64,000 nucleotides of DNA from Mastigias papua (GCA_964019165.1 OZ025279.1:3241602-3305601), one strand, 5' to 3'; positions 50,146-63,339 are shown, counted from the first letter of the stretch. The notes: a model not told the origin generated them from the sequence alone. Program-made: numbers and translations.

Positions 50146-50342
50146 TTACTTTCTCCTCCGCAGAGGCTCGCGAACAAGCCGTTACTTTCCAGCCCCCTAA
50201 AATCACCCTTAAAGTGGCTGAAAAAATTGGCACCCACTTTTAGTGTATCGAGCAATCATCAAAGAAACGATTTATACTGTAATATCAATTTAGGCAGAGA
50301 AATCCAGCGGAGGCCAAATTTAAGACACAAGGACCTCTACTA
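50146..50342 (-). repeat. Right terminal inverted repeat of the 2.9 kb element
   Basis: It is the partner of 47457-47641. The arms differ by perhaps a quarter of positions plus small indels, so the insertion is old. Confidence 0.85.
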
Positions 50343-50430
50343 TATGTATATAGTAACTCCCTCAACAAAGGAAGAAAGAGAGAGGCTAATTAGAGAAAAA
50401 GATAAAATCAAGTTTGATGATTTCAGATTT

Positions 50431-50697
50431 GAAAGAAGACAAATTGCAGGATTGAGGAAAAGCAAAGGAAATTAAGGAGCCCCTTAGATTACACGTTCTT
50501 GGAATGGCTGATGGTTTTTGAAAGAAGACAAATTGCAGGATTGAGGAAAAGCAAAGGAAATTAAGGAGCCCCTTAGATTACACGTTCTTGGAATGGCTGA
50601 TGGTTTTTGAAAGAAGACAAATTGCAGGATTGAGGAAAAGCAAAAGAAATTAAGGAGCCCCTTAGATTACACGTTCTTGGAATGGCTGATGGTTTGT
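50431..50697 (+). repeat. 89-bp tandem repeat, 3 copies
   Basis: Copies start at 50431, 50520 and 50609 (gaaagaagacaaattgcagg...). They are virtually identical, with one a/g change in the third (caaaagaaat). The array starts about 90 bp outside the right inverted repeat of the 2.9 kb element. It is a recent expansion. Confidence 0.95.
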
Positions 50698-53600
50698 GGG
50701 CTAGAGCTCATGGATTTCGTAGTGAAACTTGTAAAAGGTGCCTGCGCATATGACTTCTTGTGGTTCTGACAAGTTTCAATGCATCAGGAATATTCCTCCT
50801 AATTTCATGGGAGTAATGTCTATGTCCATGAACGTATATATAAACGATGGAAAAATCTGCTACAAAATGACGATGAGGAAGAAACTGGAGAGATTCTGTG
50901 AGAGTTTGATTGTTGATGAGACTGATTGCTTTACATATAATTTTGTAGAGTAGACAGGAAGATAATTTTACCTGAAGAAGAAGGAACTGTAGAAAATCAA
51001 TACAAGAAGAGACGAGAAAAGCCTTGAGTTCTGAAAAGGGAACAAAGTGTTTGAAATACATGTTGAGCAATTCCAATGGAATGAATGTGCCATTCCAAGT
51101 GAGATAAGATGAAACAGAAAGACTTAATTAATGCAAGAAGTTGAGATATCCAGTTCATTACCATTCATGAAAACAGTTGAGATTTCAGATCAATTTTGCT
51201 TTACATGACTGCCATATCAGAATCAGATATGATTGTAAAACATTTCATCAACACGTGTTAAAAGGAATTTTGGGCTAGTTTGGACGTATTGTTTGGTTAC
51301 CTAACAATTGTTTGGTGATCAAGTTAGATGGAAGTCAGCTTGACCAACATTTTGTACAGCAATCAAAGACTATATCTATATGTGAATGTGAAAACTATAT
51401 CTATACATTAGTCTTTCGTTTGGTGATGATGATGATTTGACATTGATTTATTTACGCGCACGCGCAAGTCATGACAAGTAAAGCTAACATAGCTGCTTTA
51501 TGCATGCTCCACAGCGTCTCAGTCACTGCGCATCAGACCACAGAGTTTCAATATGTTTGACGAAATGTTGGTTAAAATGTTGATGGTGTGAAAGCAAGTA
51601 GAAATAAAATTCCAAACATTTGTTTTGAAATGTTTCATTAGTTTGACTTTTACATTTTACATTAGCATTTCAAACTCATACATTCTTGATATCAGTTGTC
51701 ATATGCAAATGCCCGAACACAGAATGATGATTATACTTGCCACGTGATCAATTACAATGCGATAATACCGTGGGCACTAAAACTGACCGAGATCATGCCA
51801 CATCAGATAAGAGTTGAAATATTGACAATTACTCGTAAATCGGCAAGGAAATGTGCCTATTATGTATCCATCCATTTACGTATATCTTTAAGTTGTTTAT
51901 CTACATTAGAATTTGCTTCTTAGAAAGGGACTTCCTCTTTATAGCCCTCTTTTATACACCTACAATTACTGCAAGTTGAAGACAGGGGCGAAACTACATG
52001 GAGGTCACAGGGGGGGGGGGTACAGCACGTTCCCAATAATCAAGAAGGTCAGTTCTTTTCGGGCAGATTTTAGGCATCTGCTCCGTGACAGATTTTTGTA
52101 ATTCTATAAGGGAGGCATAGGTGATATATTTGAAGACTGTTGTAAACAGATTTACTGATTAATATACTTTAGGGCATTTGCTCCCCTATCAAAAAAAGTC
52201 TGTCTTTGTTTATTGTTCATTGCTTGGACAAATTCGAAGAATTTCATTTATATCGCTCTTTCATTGCTACTTTTTGCATCATGATACTATGAAGTTAATA
52301 AAAAATGGACAGAATTTAGCGTTTCACAGCTTTTGCAGGCATCTTCCATAGTTTCATTGTCTAGGCATGATAGGCCCTTTCATCAAGTAGGTCTCACCTT
52401 CTCATTGTGAATCTTGGCTTCACATCCCAAAAGTGGAAAAAATTAAGTTTCACTCCTAGTTGGGGAATGCACATAGCAAAATCAATGCCGATGAAAATAC
52501 AGAATATGCTAGGTCCAACTCTCTGGTAGCCTTCGTTACACCTACGAATATCGCTATAGTGCTAGTTCCTATAGGTTTGAAGAGTAATCAAAGTGATTTC
52601 GAAAAAGATTTCTCTCTGACTCATATTCCTCGTTCAGATTAAGTAATTATATTCCTTGAGCTTAGGACTCTCAAGTGCAGATGCTATTTAGATCATAGAT
52701 TAGCTCAGTTGAAAAAAGTGCGCAGTCAAAATTGAATAGGGAGCAAACTGCCTTTACTACTTGGAAAGAACACGACAATACTAAATTGTTCCCTAACAAG
52801 TCATACGATTCAAAAGTAATCTGCAGTTATCAAAGAGCAGTCTATCAATGTTTCATTTGAGTACTTCAAATCTACTCAGTTGTGAACAAACATTATTGCA
52901 GAGTAATTGATGTTTATAAAGTAGGCCTAGACATGGCCTCATTTTCATATAAGCCCTAAGACTCAATCCAAATAATTACTCACCTCCTATGAAGTTAGCT
53001 CTTCTGGTTTGGTATCCGAGGCACACTTTTGGTTGGGTCAGACTATACTGAGACTGGATACATGTTGCCTTATAGGTAAGCTTTAGTCCTGTATTGAAAC
53101 TTTCTTAACTCTTTCATGATTTTAGCATTAAAACTTTCTCAAGACTTTCTTTGTACGAATGCTCAAGTTTGCGTAACATTTTATTGTTACACAACAGGCA
53201 GGCACAACACAAACACAAAATATGAATACATAGATTAAGACAAGAGATCTATACGAACTGAATAATAGATATGATAGTCTTGGTCTCAAAAATTCAGTAC
53301 CGAACTTTCTTAGCTTTTTGAGTAGTCGAGAACTACTTCCTTACAAAACATCTTAGAAAACACGTGTGCTTGTGGAAGCTTGATTATACTATGACGTACT
53401 GTTACTTTAGAGCAGTGCGCTGCAGCGGAGCACATACAACAGAATGTACAGTAATGGCTACTTTGCTAAAAATACGTTGCACTGCAAGAAGTTACTATGT
53501 ATTACATTTGAGGTTGTTTCATACGGGAATGGTGCCGAAAAAGTGGACTCTCAAATATAAACATGACACTAGCGTCAGCTCACATCTAGTATGGAATGAT

Positions 53601-53779
53601 TCAAAGTATCATAACGCATCATCGCTCCTCTAAAAACGTGAAAAAGAAGCACGGAAAAAGTTCCAATTTCCCATCGTAAAAGCCTCACTCTAAAAAAGTG
53701 ATGCATCAAAGCACTATGCGATTTATTCCAAGAATTTAACGTGCTTTATTTGATACTATAGTGCAAATGAAAAACCAAC
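50698..53779. other. Non-coding, nothing recognised
   Basis: No supported gene. A poly-G run lies at about 52011-52020 after ggggcgaaactac, a pattern seen at the ends of several dispersed repeats here. Confidence 0.4.
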
Positions 53780-53972
53780 CTGAGGGTGGCTCTCCAGGGA
53801 AGCTGAGATTATACAGCATAAGCATAGTTGTCCATGCCCATTCTTGTACCTCTGCTGCAGATGTTTCATGGCTAATACCGGGAACTAAATGAGGAGTACC
53901 ATATCCGTTTGCAGGTAAAATAGTTTGAAACGAACAAGCAACGGTCAATATCACTCCAATGAAACACAGCAT
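53780..53972 (-). CDS. Putative first exon of a VWA7-like protein (alternative or duplicated)
   Basis: It starts MLCFIGVILTVACSFQTILP, a signal peptide, then VQEWAWTTMLMLYNLSFPGE and PPSG before a CTCAG|GTTGGT donor. Length 193 bp leaves phase 1, the same as exon 1 of the VWA gene. The two exons end alike (GDKEPTG| and GEPPSG|) after similar W/L-rich stretches. No partner exons encoding a VWA domain exist between here and 25 kb. It may therefore be an alternative upstream first exon of the 11821-24943 gene (a 33 kb intron to 20340), or a stranded exon duplication. Confidence 0.45.
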
Positions 53973-56196
53973 CTTGCCAATAGTTGTGCTCTCTCTATCA
54001 ACTCAATCGCTATGGAGGGAACAACAGAACTCATAAAGTACAAAATTAATGCATGTGATACATGAGACGAAGAAGTGAGGGTTTACATACAGGCCAATGA
54101 TTTGACAGTAGCTCTCGTCTGCGGCTTTAGCAGATTTGAATTAAATATCTTTTACTTGACATACTGTAATCTCTGGTTTGAGCGATAGGTTATAAAAGTA
54201 AAGGAACACTTACATGGACGATCTTGAATGGGCCATCTGTTGACTAAAATGATGAATCTTATCTTTTAGCATATGACTAGACAATATCCGAGGCATGTTG
54301 CTATTTTCCTATCTTCAAGGCCACAACTATTAGCTGTGGCTTTGATAATTGTATAATTGAATATGTCAGATTGAAAACATGCTTAGAATTTGCGCAGCTT
54401 TATGATAGTATCACGTCTTTCAAACTACTTGAGAAGGATCAAGCTTATATGCAATCGGATCGAGGTCATTAGCCACACATTCCTAAATTCCTTTTAATCG
54501 TCAGCTGATGGCCTTGAAATAGCATTTTGCATGTTGCATCGACCACTAAGTCATCATAATCTGAACGAGTCTTTGATAATGCATTCTACTTTTTAACAGA
54601 GCCAGATAATTTTTGCAAAGGTTAGATGAATTTTTTTTCCTAAATTATTTAATAATTGCAGACGCAAACGTTCTTATTTCAAGAGTGAATTTGTTGCAAG
54701 AAACTGTATGCAGTACCCTGCTGCTAAGAGATTCGGCCGGGCTACATTTGAAAATAAAGCAATGAACTCTGTAGTGTTGTTAATCTACAACCTCACCAGA
54801 AATTGCTAGCCAAGGGAATATAGGTAGTGAATCGTTCACATTACTTTGCATTATATAAGGTGAAAACGTTTTGAAAACGAGTTCATCGCCTCTTTTTACA
54901 TGGGGAATAAGATGCCAACTGGTACAGCCTCTTTCAACCTTTCGAGCAATGGTAGTGTAGCCATTAGTGGGAGACACTCCTCTACTTATCGATATGGGGG
55001 GGGGGGCAACCAAGCCATTTCCTTTATGATTTCCTTTCAAAATTCTGTATACGAGAAACAGAGTAATTAAGCAGACTACGACAATTTATCTAAGCTACAA
55101 AAATAAGAAATATAAATAATGCATAGGAAACTTAGTAAACATGGAACTGTTCTTGCCCGGGAGGTGTTCATTTTAAGCTTTGTTCTTTGAATACGCTTTC
55201 AGATGCCTTTTAAAAGTATGTCATGTTGGTAGCGTATTTCAGTGATAGGGTGCGTTAATCCTTAAGAGCTGCGTAATGGAAATTCTTATTATAGCATTCA
55301 GTTCTATGCTTTGGGGCCTAGAGGTTTTGGCTGTTTCTCGTATTATTGGATTAGAAACTAGACCTTGGCCTGTGTTTTTCTAAAAATCTATGCAGAAAAG
55401 TTTGTTCACAATCCTGTAGGTCATAACGTTCCTATCAATGAAGAATATGTTTTCTACATTCATCACAGGATATGACCAGTTATTTTCACTTTTTTGCATT
55501 CTTGAGTACTGTGAAGTAACTGACTCTTTACAGGTGCGTTGTATATCATGCATAACTGTGATTGTGAAATTATGTTTATTGATCGTTCTAATGCCTAAAA
55601 TCCAGAACTGATTTTGTCTCTTATGCTATTTGATTTTTGTCCCACAAAAAGTTCCCTTCAACAACCAATCCAAGAGACTTTATTTTACTTACTATTTTTA
55701 TGCTATGGTTACTCTCCAGTCCGGAATAGACGTCCTCCCCTCTTCGACTATTTCTTTTTTCAAAAAATGCCCACCATGACATTCGTATTGCAGCCCCCTC
55801 CGCTTATTAATTTTGAACCAAGAGGGAGTTTTCGCAACCAGACCCAGAATTGTCCGGCGAAAATAAGTCATTGTGAATGCTTGTTGTGCTGAAAAAATGC
55901 TAGCGTGAAGTGAATAATTGCTGCAAGAAGCACTGAAAACGCAGCTGACAGTTTTGCCAATGATGATGACATTATGAACGACAATGATAGACACATTTTT
56001 ATTATGCTAGAAATATGTAATAAACGTAATAAGTTCTTTTTCAAAAAGCTAAAGTCTTTTGTCCAATGCATATGTTGGCCTTCTCTCCACCTCTATCTAT
56101 AACAGCCCACCCCATAGACATTCACCTTTGAGCTTCTTCTACCCCCCCCCCGCTTATTGCAACCCTCCGCTTACCCCCGTTTATTGTCACCCCACC
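53973..56196. other. Non-coding, nothing recognised
   Basis: A 12-base poly-G run lies near 54997-55007. The small overlapping frames at 55614-55994 on both strands show no domain. Confidence 0.4.
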
Positions 56197-56299
56197 TTCT
56201 ATTCTATTCTATTCTATTCTATTCTATTCTATTATATTCTATTCTATTCTATTCTATTCTATTCTATTCTATTCTATTCTATTCTATTCTATTCTATTC
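56197..56299 (+). repeat. (ATTCT)n microsatellite, ~20 copies
   Basis: A pentanucleotide tract with one interruption (attatattct). It is preceded by C-rich sequence (cccccccccgcttattgcaaccctccgcttaccc). Confidence 0.97.
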
Positions 56300-56349
56300 A
56301 GAGTATGTAACGTCAATGTTCTTGGGGGCTAGGACGTCAGATTTTGAGT

Positions 56350-57400
56350 AGATGTCCTATTTATATCAAAAATTCAATTTTTTGAAGATTGAGATTGAGC
56401 TTGTTTACTCTCATCCACTCAGAAAGATTGAGAAGCTGTTGACGTGCATCATCAGCCAATCTCTTTATGCCATTCAATGCAATAGCCGCACTTGTGTCAT
56501 CAGCATAAATGCTTCCTCTTGGATATTGGAACGTATATTCAAAGTCATTTTAGTAAATAATAAATAGCAGGGGGTCCAAGAAAGAGCCCTGAGGCATACC
56601 AAATGTAATTATTCTGTGTTTTGATTGGTTCCTATTCAATGGGCAAAACTTGGTTGAGCTTTTCAGATAAGATTCGAGCCAGTTTCTAGTTCTGTCTTCA
56701 ATCTCCTAAGAGTTCAGTTTCCTTATAAGTTTAGTATGATCCACTATAACACACACTTCCTTAAGTCTAGATATATGACTAAGTTTAGTTCAGTTTTATC
56801 CATATTCTCATACTAGCGATTAGCACTACTTAATAGCGGTATTTTTGTACTGAAATAGCAAGCGAAAAGCAGCTTGAATGCTCGCTAAAATATTATTTTT
56901 CGTTACAAACTTGGATAGTTTGTCATGTGCTAACTGTTCTAGCATCATTATAAACACTGAGATTGGTTTATAATTATTTAGGCAAGATGTAGTTCATGAT
57001 TTATGAATTGGGGTAACAATTGCTGCTTTCCATACATCAAAAATGCCATTCCCTATCGAAGGACTGAAAATGAGCGTGAAGGGATAGGCAATAAAATTGG
57101 CAGCATCTAACAACACATTAATGGTAACCTTATCTGCAGATTATATTTTGCTTTTCATAAGCCGACTGATAGCATCCAAAATATATTTCATATAAAAAGT
57201 ATTAAATTTCATTCTTCTATTATTAGAAATGAAATATATTCAAGCAATCATCATCTGGTTTTGAGATTATTCTTTTCACTCAGTTTGCTCCTACTGAAGC
57301 AAGATGATCATTTAATGTTTCAAGCATGCCACAGTCATTTGTCTAGGCTTTTCAAACTTTTTGATGTTGTAAAAACCATCCTTAGTAAAAATCTTTGTTA
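56350..57400 (-). pseudogene. LINE reverse transcriptase relic
   Basis: On the minus strand, in order: SADKVTINVLLDAANFIAYP; IGNGIFDVWKAAIVTPIHKS (the WKxAxVxPIxK block); NYKPISVF (NYRPISVL); WYASGLFLGPPAIYYL (PQGSxLGPLLF); and IYADDTSA, the catalytic motif intact in the third frame. Frame changes and stops occur throughout. The blocks are those of CR1/L2/Jockey-type LINEs. Confidence 0.75.
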
Positions 57401-57694
57401 TGGACCCTGTTGATAGTCTTCCATTTCTTCTTGGAATCCCACCAACTGTTCTCAGCTATTTCCAAATAATGATCCTGATTATAATGTCTTATCAACTGAG
57501 TTACTCAAAGTTCTCTGCTTGGTATATGTGGGTCACATTCCAGAGAAGTTATTTTTTGAGCATATCTCTTGTTCCATCGACTTTCTAATATCAAAATAAG
57601 GATATATATGGAGCAAACTGCCCTCAGAGTTGGGTTAGTTTACCCTTGGGATAACCCGGGCTAGTTTTGCTCACACAAGCGAGAAACTAACCTA

Positions 57695-57970
57695 CAATAC
57701 TCGCCAAAAGTCCTGGGACACTTTGCACTTTTTATATTCTGCAACAAACTTTCATCCCCCTCTCCCCTGAAACAATGTTGGTTTTCTGGAGAAGTACCTG
57801 CGATAATGGGAAAATTCCGCGTGCACGCCAACTTCAAGTGTCCCACAAGCGAACCAACATTGTTCTAGGGGGAAGAGGGGTGCATGTTTGTAGCAACTAT
57901 GACAATATGTAGAGGAAAGTGGTTTTTATCTGTTTCTTCGAAGTGTCCCAAGGACTTTTGGCGAATATTG
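57695..57970. mobile_element. Mariner-like palindromic MITE, 276 bp, TA target duplication
   Basis: The ends are caatactcgccaaaagtcc and, inverted, caatattcgccaaaagtcc, each flanked by TA (57693-57694, 57971-57972). Imperfect complementarity continues inward (gggacactt; cccctcttcccc/gggggaaga; acaatgttggtt) so that most of the element can fold on itself. No transposase is present. Confidence 0.75.
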
Positions 57971-58499
57971 TAGGTTAACTTCACGTTGGCTCGATCTGGG
58001 GAAGTTTATGTAGTGTGAACAGGGATTTAATCATTCTTTTGAACTGGAGCCTGTATAAATATATTTCCTCATACGTGTTTGTCGTAACAGATGGATCATA
58101 AGCAAATCCATCAAGTAATAGTTTTCTACTCTACTTGCTGCCCAAACTTGCTGCCTACAAGTGAGGTTGGTGGCAGGTGCCTGAAGACGAAAATGACCTC
58201 TTATTTCTGGGATCCATCTCTGTCGAAATGCGGATGGGGAGACACTATGGGAGACTTAGACAAAGCAGTCGAGGATATATGTAGGCCCTAAAAATGCCCT
58301 TCTGCATGAAAATTTTAAGAGGAGCACCGAGGTTCCCTCATCCCAAATATCGCCGGTAATGTAATAGCCTTATATCGAAGACTCCCTTATTATCCTATTA
58401 AATACCTCTCTAGAAAACTTGATAATTCCCAGTGTCACACCTGGACGGAGGCATAAATAAAAATACGGTATCCTTTAGAGACCCCCTTTACTTTTTTGG

Positions 58500-59010
58500 A
58501 CTATTCCAGTGTATTGGTCTTGCATAGAATTTTTTATTTACTTAGTTACATTATTTCTTTGCTTAATATATTCAGGCCGCATATCGGGAATACGAATAGC
58601 TGGCTTTCAGGCTATCTCGTGTCTTCATTCACTAATATATGGACCAAGCCAAGGAGCAACTCTGTTGTAATCCTTCTATTTTGAACTTGAGTATCAGCAA
58701 GGATGGTTTTCCAATCTATTTATTGTCCGCAATTGATGTTGGTGTTCGATACCATCAGACACTGTCGAGATATCTAGGTGCCCATGGTGACAACAGTCCT
58801 CACTTAAGAAAACAATCCAAAGTTAATTCCTCCAAAGTACCCTGAGCACTGGGAAGTTTAAAGCATGTTAATGAAATTCCTCTCTGAAGTTTCTTTAAAA
58901 CTTTGCACCTTACACTTGTGTAGCCGCATTTCCAATACTGCTACTCTGCAGGGGTATATGTTTGCTGCATTTCAAGACAAAAGCTGTAGATACTTCAAAT
59001 AGCAAGACTT
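58500..59010 (+). pseudogene. LINE RT relic
   Basis: IYGPSQGATLL resembles the GVPQGSVLGPLL block. About 250 bp on, FFKTLHLTLV then PHFQYCYSAGVY matches the LYLTLVxPHFxYCxxxW block that follows the RT. Frames are broken by stops. The first block is less certain than the second. Confidence 0.5.
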
Positions 59011-62000
59011 CAAACAGCGAGACCATGAGCTTATTTGTTTTAAATCAAAGCTTATAACCTTCAAGCCTCGAAATAACCAGTTCCTCAATACTTTACAAAC
59101 TCTTTGGAAGTAACATTGTATCCCATTAAGCTTCAGAAATCCTGTGAAAGACTTACAGGTTACCAATGAGCGTTCTCCTACGTAAGCAAAACTACTTTTA
59201 TTAAAGTGGCAGTGAATTTTACAAAAAGGTACGCCATTGAAAAAAGTATTGAATGAGTATCCTTTCTGTAGATCAGTATACAAATGCTATTTTGTTTCAA
59301 ATTTTGCCTACTATTTTATTTCTGTACTAAACTGTATTAGGATTTGTTTTAAATTCACATACATATCATTATCTAACATGAACTTTGAGTATCTAGAGAG
59401 AATTTCCTTCGTAGGGTCAAAATATGTTATTAGAATTGCATTACTTCATCTTGCAAACATGGCACTTTGAAAGGAGTTTCAATTGTGGGGAAATGTCTCA
59501 AATGGACCACAACGATCGGGAAAACTTCTGTGATCAGGCATTGTGAAGAGACATTGGTGGAATGTAGGTAACATACATTTTCACGTCCACAGTGATAAAA
59601 TCATACTCGTTTTGTACATGATGACTGAAAAACTCTCCCCTTGAAAAGTTTCTGCTAGTCAAGTGGGAAAATTCTCTGATTTTGGCGACCACTACTAGGA
59701 AAAGTATTGGGACATCTGGGGACTTTTTTGCTGTAGTTCGTATGTTAAAAAATGTCCTGCTTGCAGACAAATATAACTTTGTATGTATAAGAAGTTTGAG
59801 AAAAGTAGCTGTGTGAATTGAAATTTCATATTCAAAATAACAAGAACAATAACTACTTGCAGTTCTATTTTAATTGACACATTAATCACAGGGTACAATT
59901 AAAATTTGGAAAAATCATGGCTCCCAAACAATATGGAGCAAAAGTGGGGTAATTTGCATGAGGAGGCAAAAAGTCTCAGTCTTTCTTAAAGGAAAATTCA
60001 CAGACTGTTGCAGTAAATGACAGATTATTTGACGTGGACAGCAATTTATCTCTTAGTCCTAATAATCAGGTTAATCTGGGATGTTTTATTTTGTAAAAAA
60101 CTAAAATTATGTGAAGACTTGAAGTAGAACAGAAGATTTAGTGATTGGTATATGATTCATTCTTAGTAGTTGAATGGGATTTGACCCATTCATTCAAAAT
60201 GTAGAAACACTTATCAAGTACTGAACTGCAGATTTTGACTTTATTTGCTCAGTACTAGTGAAAGCTACTGTAAATAATAAAGTTCTTAATTAGCAATTCT
60301 ACTGCTTGAGTACTGGCTGTATGCTCTTAGGTTCTGAACAGAGGTTTTCCCACTAATTGTTTTCCAAAAATTTTTGAGCACCACATTCTTATTAGGACAT
60401 CCTCACTTAATACATTATTTATTCTTATGTGAGAAACCTTTGAATAATTTATGTTCCTGAATTTGCAAGCATTCAGATATTCTAGCTATTTTACTTCAAA
60501 AAATCGTCTAAGCTCCCCTCCGCCTGTTAGGACTTTTCCAGCTTATCCAAGACCAAAGAGTAAAGATTTATTTTTCACCAATTGTGAAATTCATTCTGAG
60601 TTTCCCGCTTTTGATTGTCTACTTTGCTCACTGTTATCCAAAAATTATGTTTGTTTGGCATTTTATGGTGCTTAGGGAAAGCCACGCCAACTTGCTTGGG
60701 ACATGGGTTCTACAATGAATAGCGATGATGCAACATTGCAGCTATTCGCTTTTTATATGAAGGAATCTACAATCCTATTCTATGAAATTAAATATATTAG
60801 AGATATACAAATGATCTACTGACCAACAATTGGGAGAAAGAAAAGCTCCCTACTTCGTAGTAATTTGGTTTATTGCACTATAGCGCATTGCAAATGTGAA
60901 TTTAACCGATAGCATACAATTATTCGTATACATTATGAAGAACTTTCTCTATTCGTAGTCATGTATAGCAATATTTACACTATATGCATAACCAGCAGAC
61001 CAAAGATGTTACAAACAAAATCCAAAGAGAAAACGCTAGAATTTTCATTCGACAATGCCCAGAGATTACTCTGTAAAATTACGTAGGAGCCAACCAGTTC
61101 CCTAGAAGTTTCGATAACAGATCTCATAACAGAGCTTTATTATTCAATTGAATTATACATATACATATACCTGATCGCTTGAGGTAAAATGAATCTTTTT
61201 TATATCAAACATTTAAGAAGAAGTCACAAACTTTAACTAAATATAAATACGCGATATACATAAATCTATCCGATTTATGAATCAATAAATATCCAATTTT
61301 TACATACCTTAAGCAAAATAAAAACAACCCAGTTGATCTTTCTATTCTGGATAGGTCTGCTCTTTCCATATGCACCTAGGAATGGTAAGTCAGAAATCTG
61401 CATAAACATGGATAAGTCTTTTTATCTGGTTGGAATGATTAAAGCAGCTAACCATGCATATAAATTCGTTAAAGAATTTAAGAATGCAAATCAACAAATA
61501 TCGTTATCATTAACCAAGATAATGATTGGTGAAATGATATAAATGATATAATACTGGAGTATTATCCCAACGGAATTAATTTACTGCACCAAATATAACA
61601 ATTTTTCTCTGTAACTGAAAATGCAAGTACTACCCAAATATGATCAACTGTGGTATTAGCACAGAGGGTTCAACAAGGCAATTTCAAACAAAGCCAATTC
61701 TATGAGTAACATTTGTTTCATGCTGTCGATAAGGCCATGGCTAAGGCCAAACTTATGTCATAACCGAATTTCGTACAGGAAACGTTCAAGTTGTAGAAGT
61801 TCACGTTTGTCAATTCTAACAAACACTGGAAAATGAAGGCTCATATATAGTGAGGATCAGGGGGTACTACCCCAAAATAATTCACTGAGGCTGCCTATAT
61901 AGACTGTCAAACTTACTCATCCAGCTCAGCTGTCTATCGTACTGGGAAAATGGCTAGTACGGGGTAGGGAATCCTTGATATATAAAACAAAGACCAAATG

Positions 62001-63339
62001 GAGGGGGTTTGGAGCTGCTCAGTATTCCATAGTTTTCCCGGTAAATTACTCTATTATGTGCTGAGAGCACTACCCAAGACGAAGTGGTAATTCACACATT
62101 TGCTTCGCACAAAATATTCACGGCCTCCATTTGAAGTTCACTCCATCAGCCTTGTAATATCTGAAAGCAGACTGCTGTAATCTTTTAATCAGCAAAAAGC
62201 TTTCGATCTAATCAACAAAAATATGCCCAACCTACCAGTCTATGTGGTTACTAGATAAGGTTTACTTGAATCTTAAGTTGAATTTATTTTTAGCAATATA
62301 TTTATAGTAAGTCTTGCTATGATGATTTATAATAATTTACAAGTATTTTAATTAAATAACTCGATATTACTGATAACATCATTAACTAACAGTATTTACA
62401 CTATTGTTATCAGTGCGCAAAATTAGCAGTTATAGCGTCAAATTAAAAACTTTTAAGAAATTACAAGAAAATGGTATTTTTTTCTAATTTATTTAATTCT
62501 CTTATATTCAACTCTATAAGCCTAGCTTTTTAATGAAGATGTTCAAAATACAAATGAAAAAGATAGGCTTACAGTATTTAATAGTAGAGAATTAAATAAA
62601 GCCATGTTCAACATGTCTTTATGGAGCTAAAGGGCTACAGAAAGGGTTAGTCAATAGGGGAAAGGTGCTGACGACACAGCGAAATGTGTACCTATTAAAA
62701 GTTCTTACAGATACTAAGCAAATTCGAATTTCTATAAAAATTTCTCACTTCGAGATACCAAACTATAGATAGTCAGATATGTGTTTGGATAATTTCTCTT
62801 CCATGGAGGGCTGAGAACAAAATGACCAACTGCTTTTTGACCAACTATATTTAAACTTACAAGACGAAATCTGGTCAGAATTCCCAGTGCACGATAACTT
62901 CCCTACTGCATGATCAACTTTAAAAAATTTTTATGGAAATTAGTAAAGAGTATGGCACCTTCTACTCTCTACCTCCAGCCGGCAAACCCCTTAATAGCCT
63001 TCCAGCTGAAACTAGGCTGGCATTTTCTAATTGTAATTTCAAAATTAGCTAAATTTTAGTGGTTGGATGGTAGTTTGGTTTGCAGTTTTTGTGCCTGACT
63101 TGCTGGATCGATGATGATGATCTTTTTGAGGTTTCCAGTGTCATTTCGTAGGATCAGACATGGGTGGGCTTATTTCCTGATCCTAGAGAGATTCCTTTCT
63201 CTTGACTGTAAGATCTTATGGACTCTTTAGATGTTACATAATCATATGTTTGCTCTGTTATGCTCAGATTTTCTGGTTTAAGCTCTCGCAAATAATCATT
63301 GCAAACAGATCTTAGACTTTTGTTGACCATTCATTTTTG
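59011..63339. other. Non-coding, nothing firmly recognised
   Basis: Small frames at 59237-59470, 60451-60675 and 61333-61542 carry no recognisable domain. The 59465-59740 interval has mariner-like phrases (gtggggaaatgtctc and aaagtattgggacatctgggg) but the two do not pair as inverted repeats. Confidence 0.35.

Larger units (their letters stand above)
47457..50342 (-). mobile_element. 2.9 kb TIR element carrying an uncharacterised-family gene
   Basis: The outer 18 bp (tagtagaggtccttgtgt) are perfect inverted repeats. Homology continues inward for ~185-195 bp on each side, including ggatttctctgcctaaattg and gcctctgcggagga. A TA at each edge (47457-47458, 50341-50342) may be the target duplication, or simply part of the repeat. 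Between the arms lies a single decayed minus-strand gene that fills most of the element. This layout is that of a DNA transposon, but the encoded protein is not a transposase I recognise. Confidence 0.8.

Noticed and set aside
50708..51076. 122-codon minus-strand frame
   Set aside because: No recognisable domain and no exon partners; a plus-strand frame overlaps equally well.
59465..59740. Possible second mariner-like MITE
   Set aside because: Candidate end phrases do not form inverted repeats and no TA duplication could be placed.
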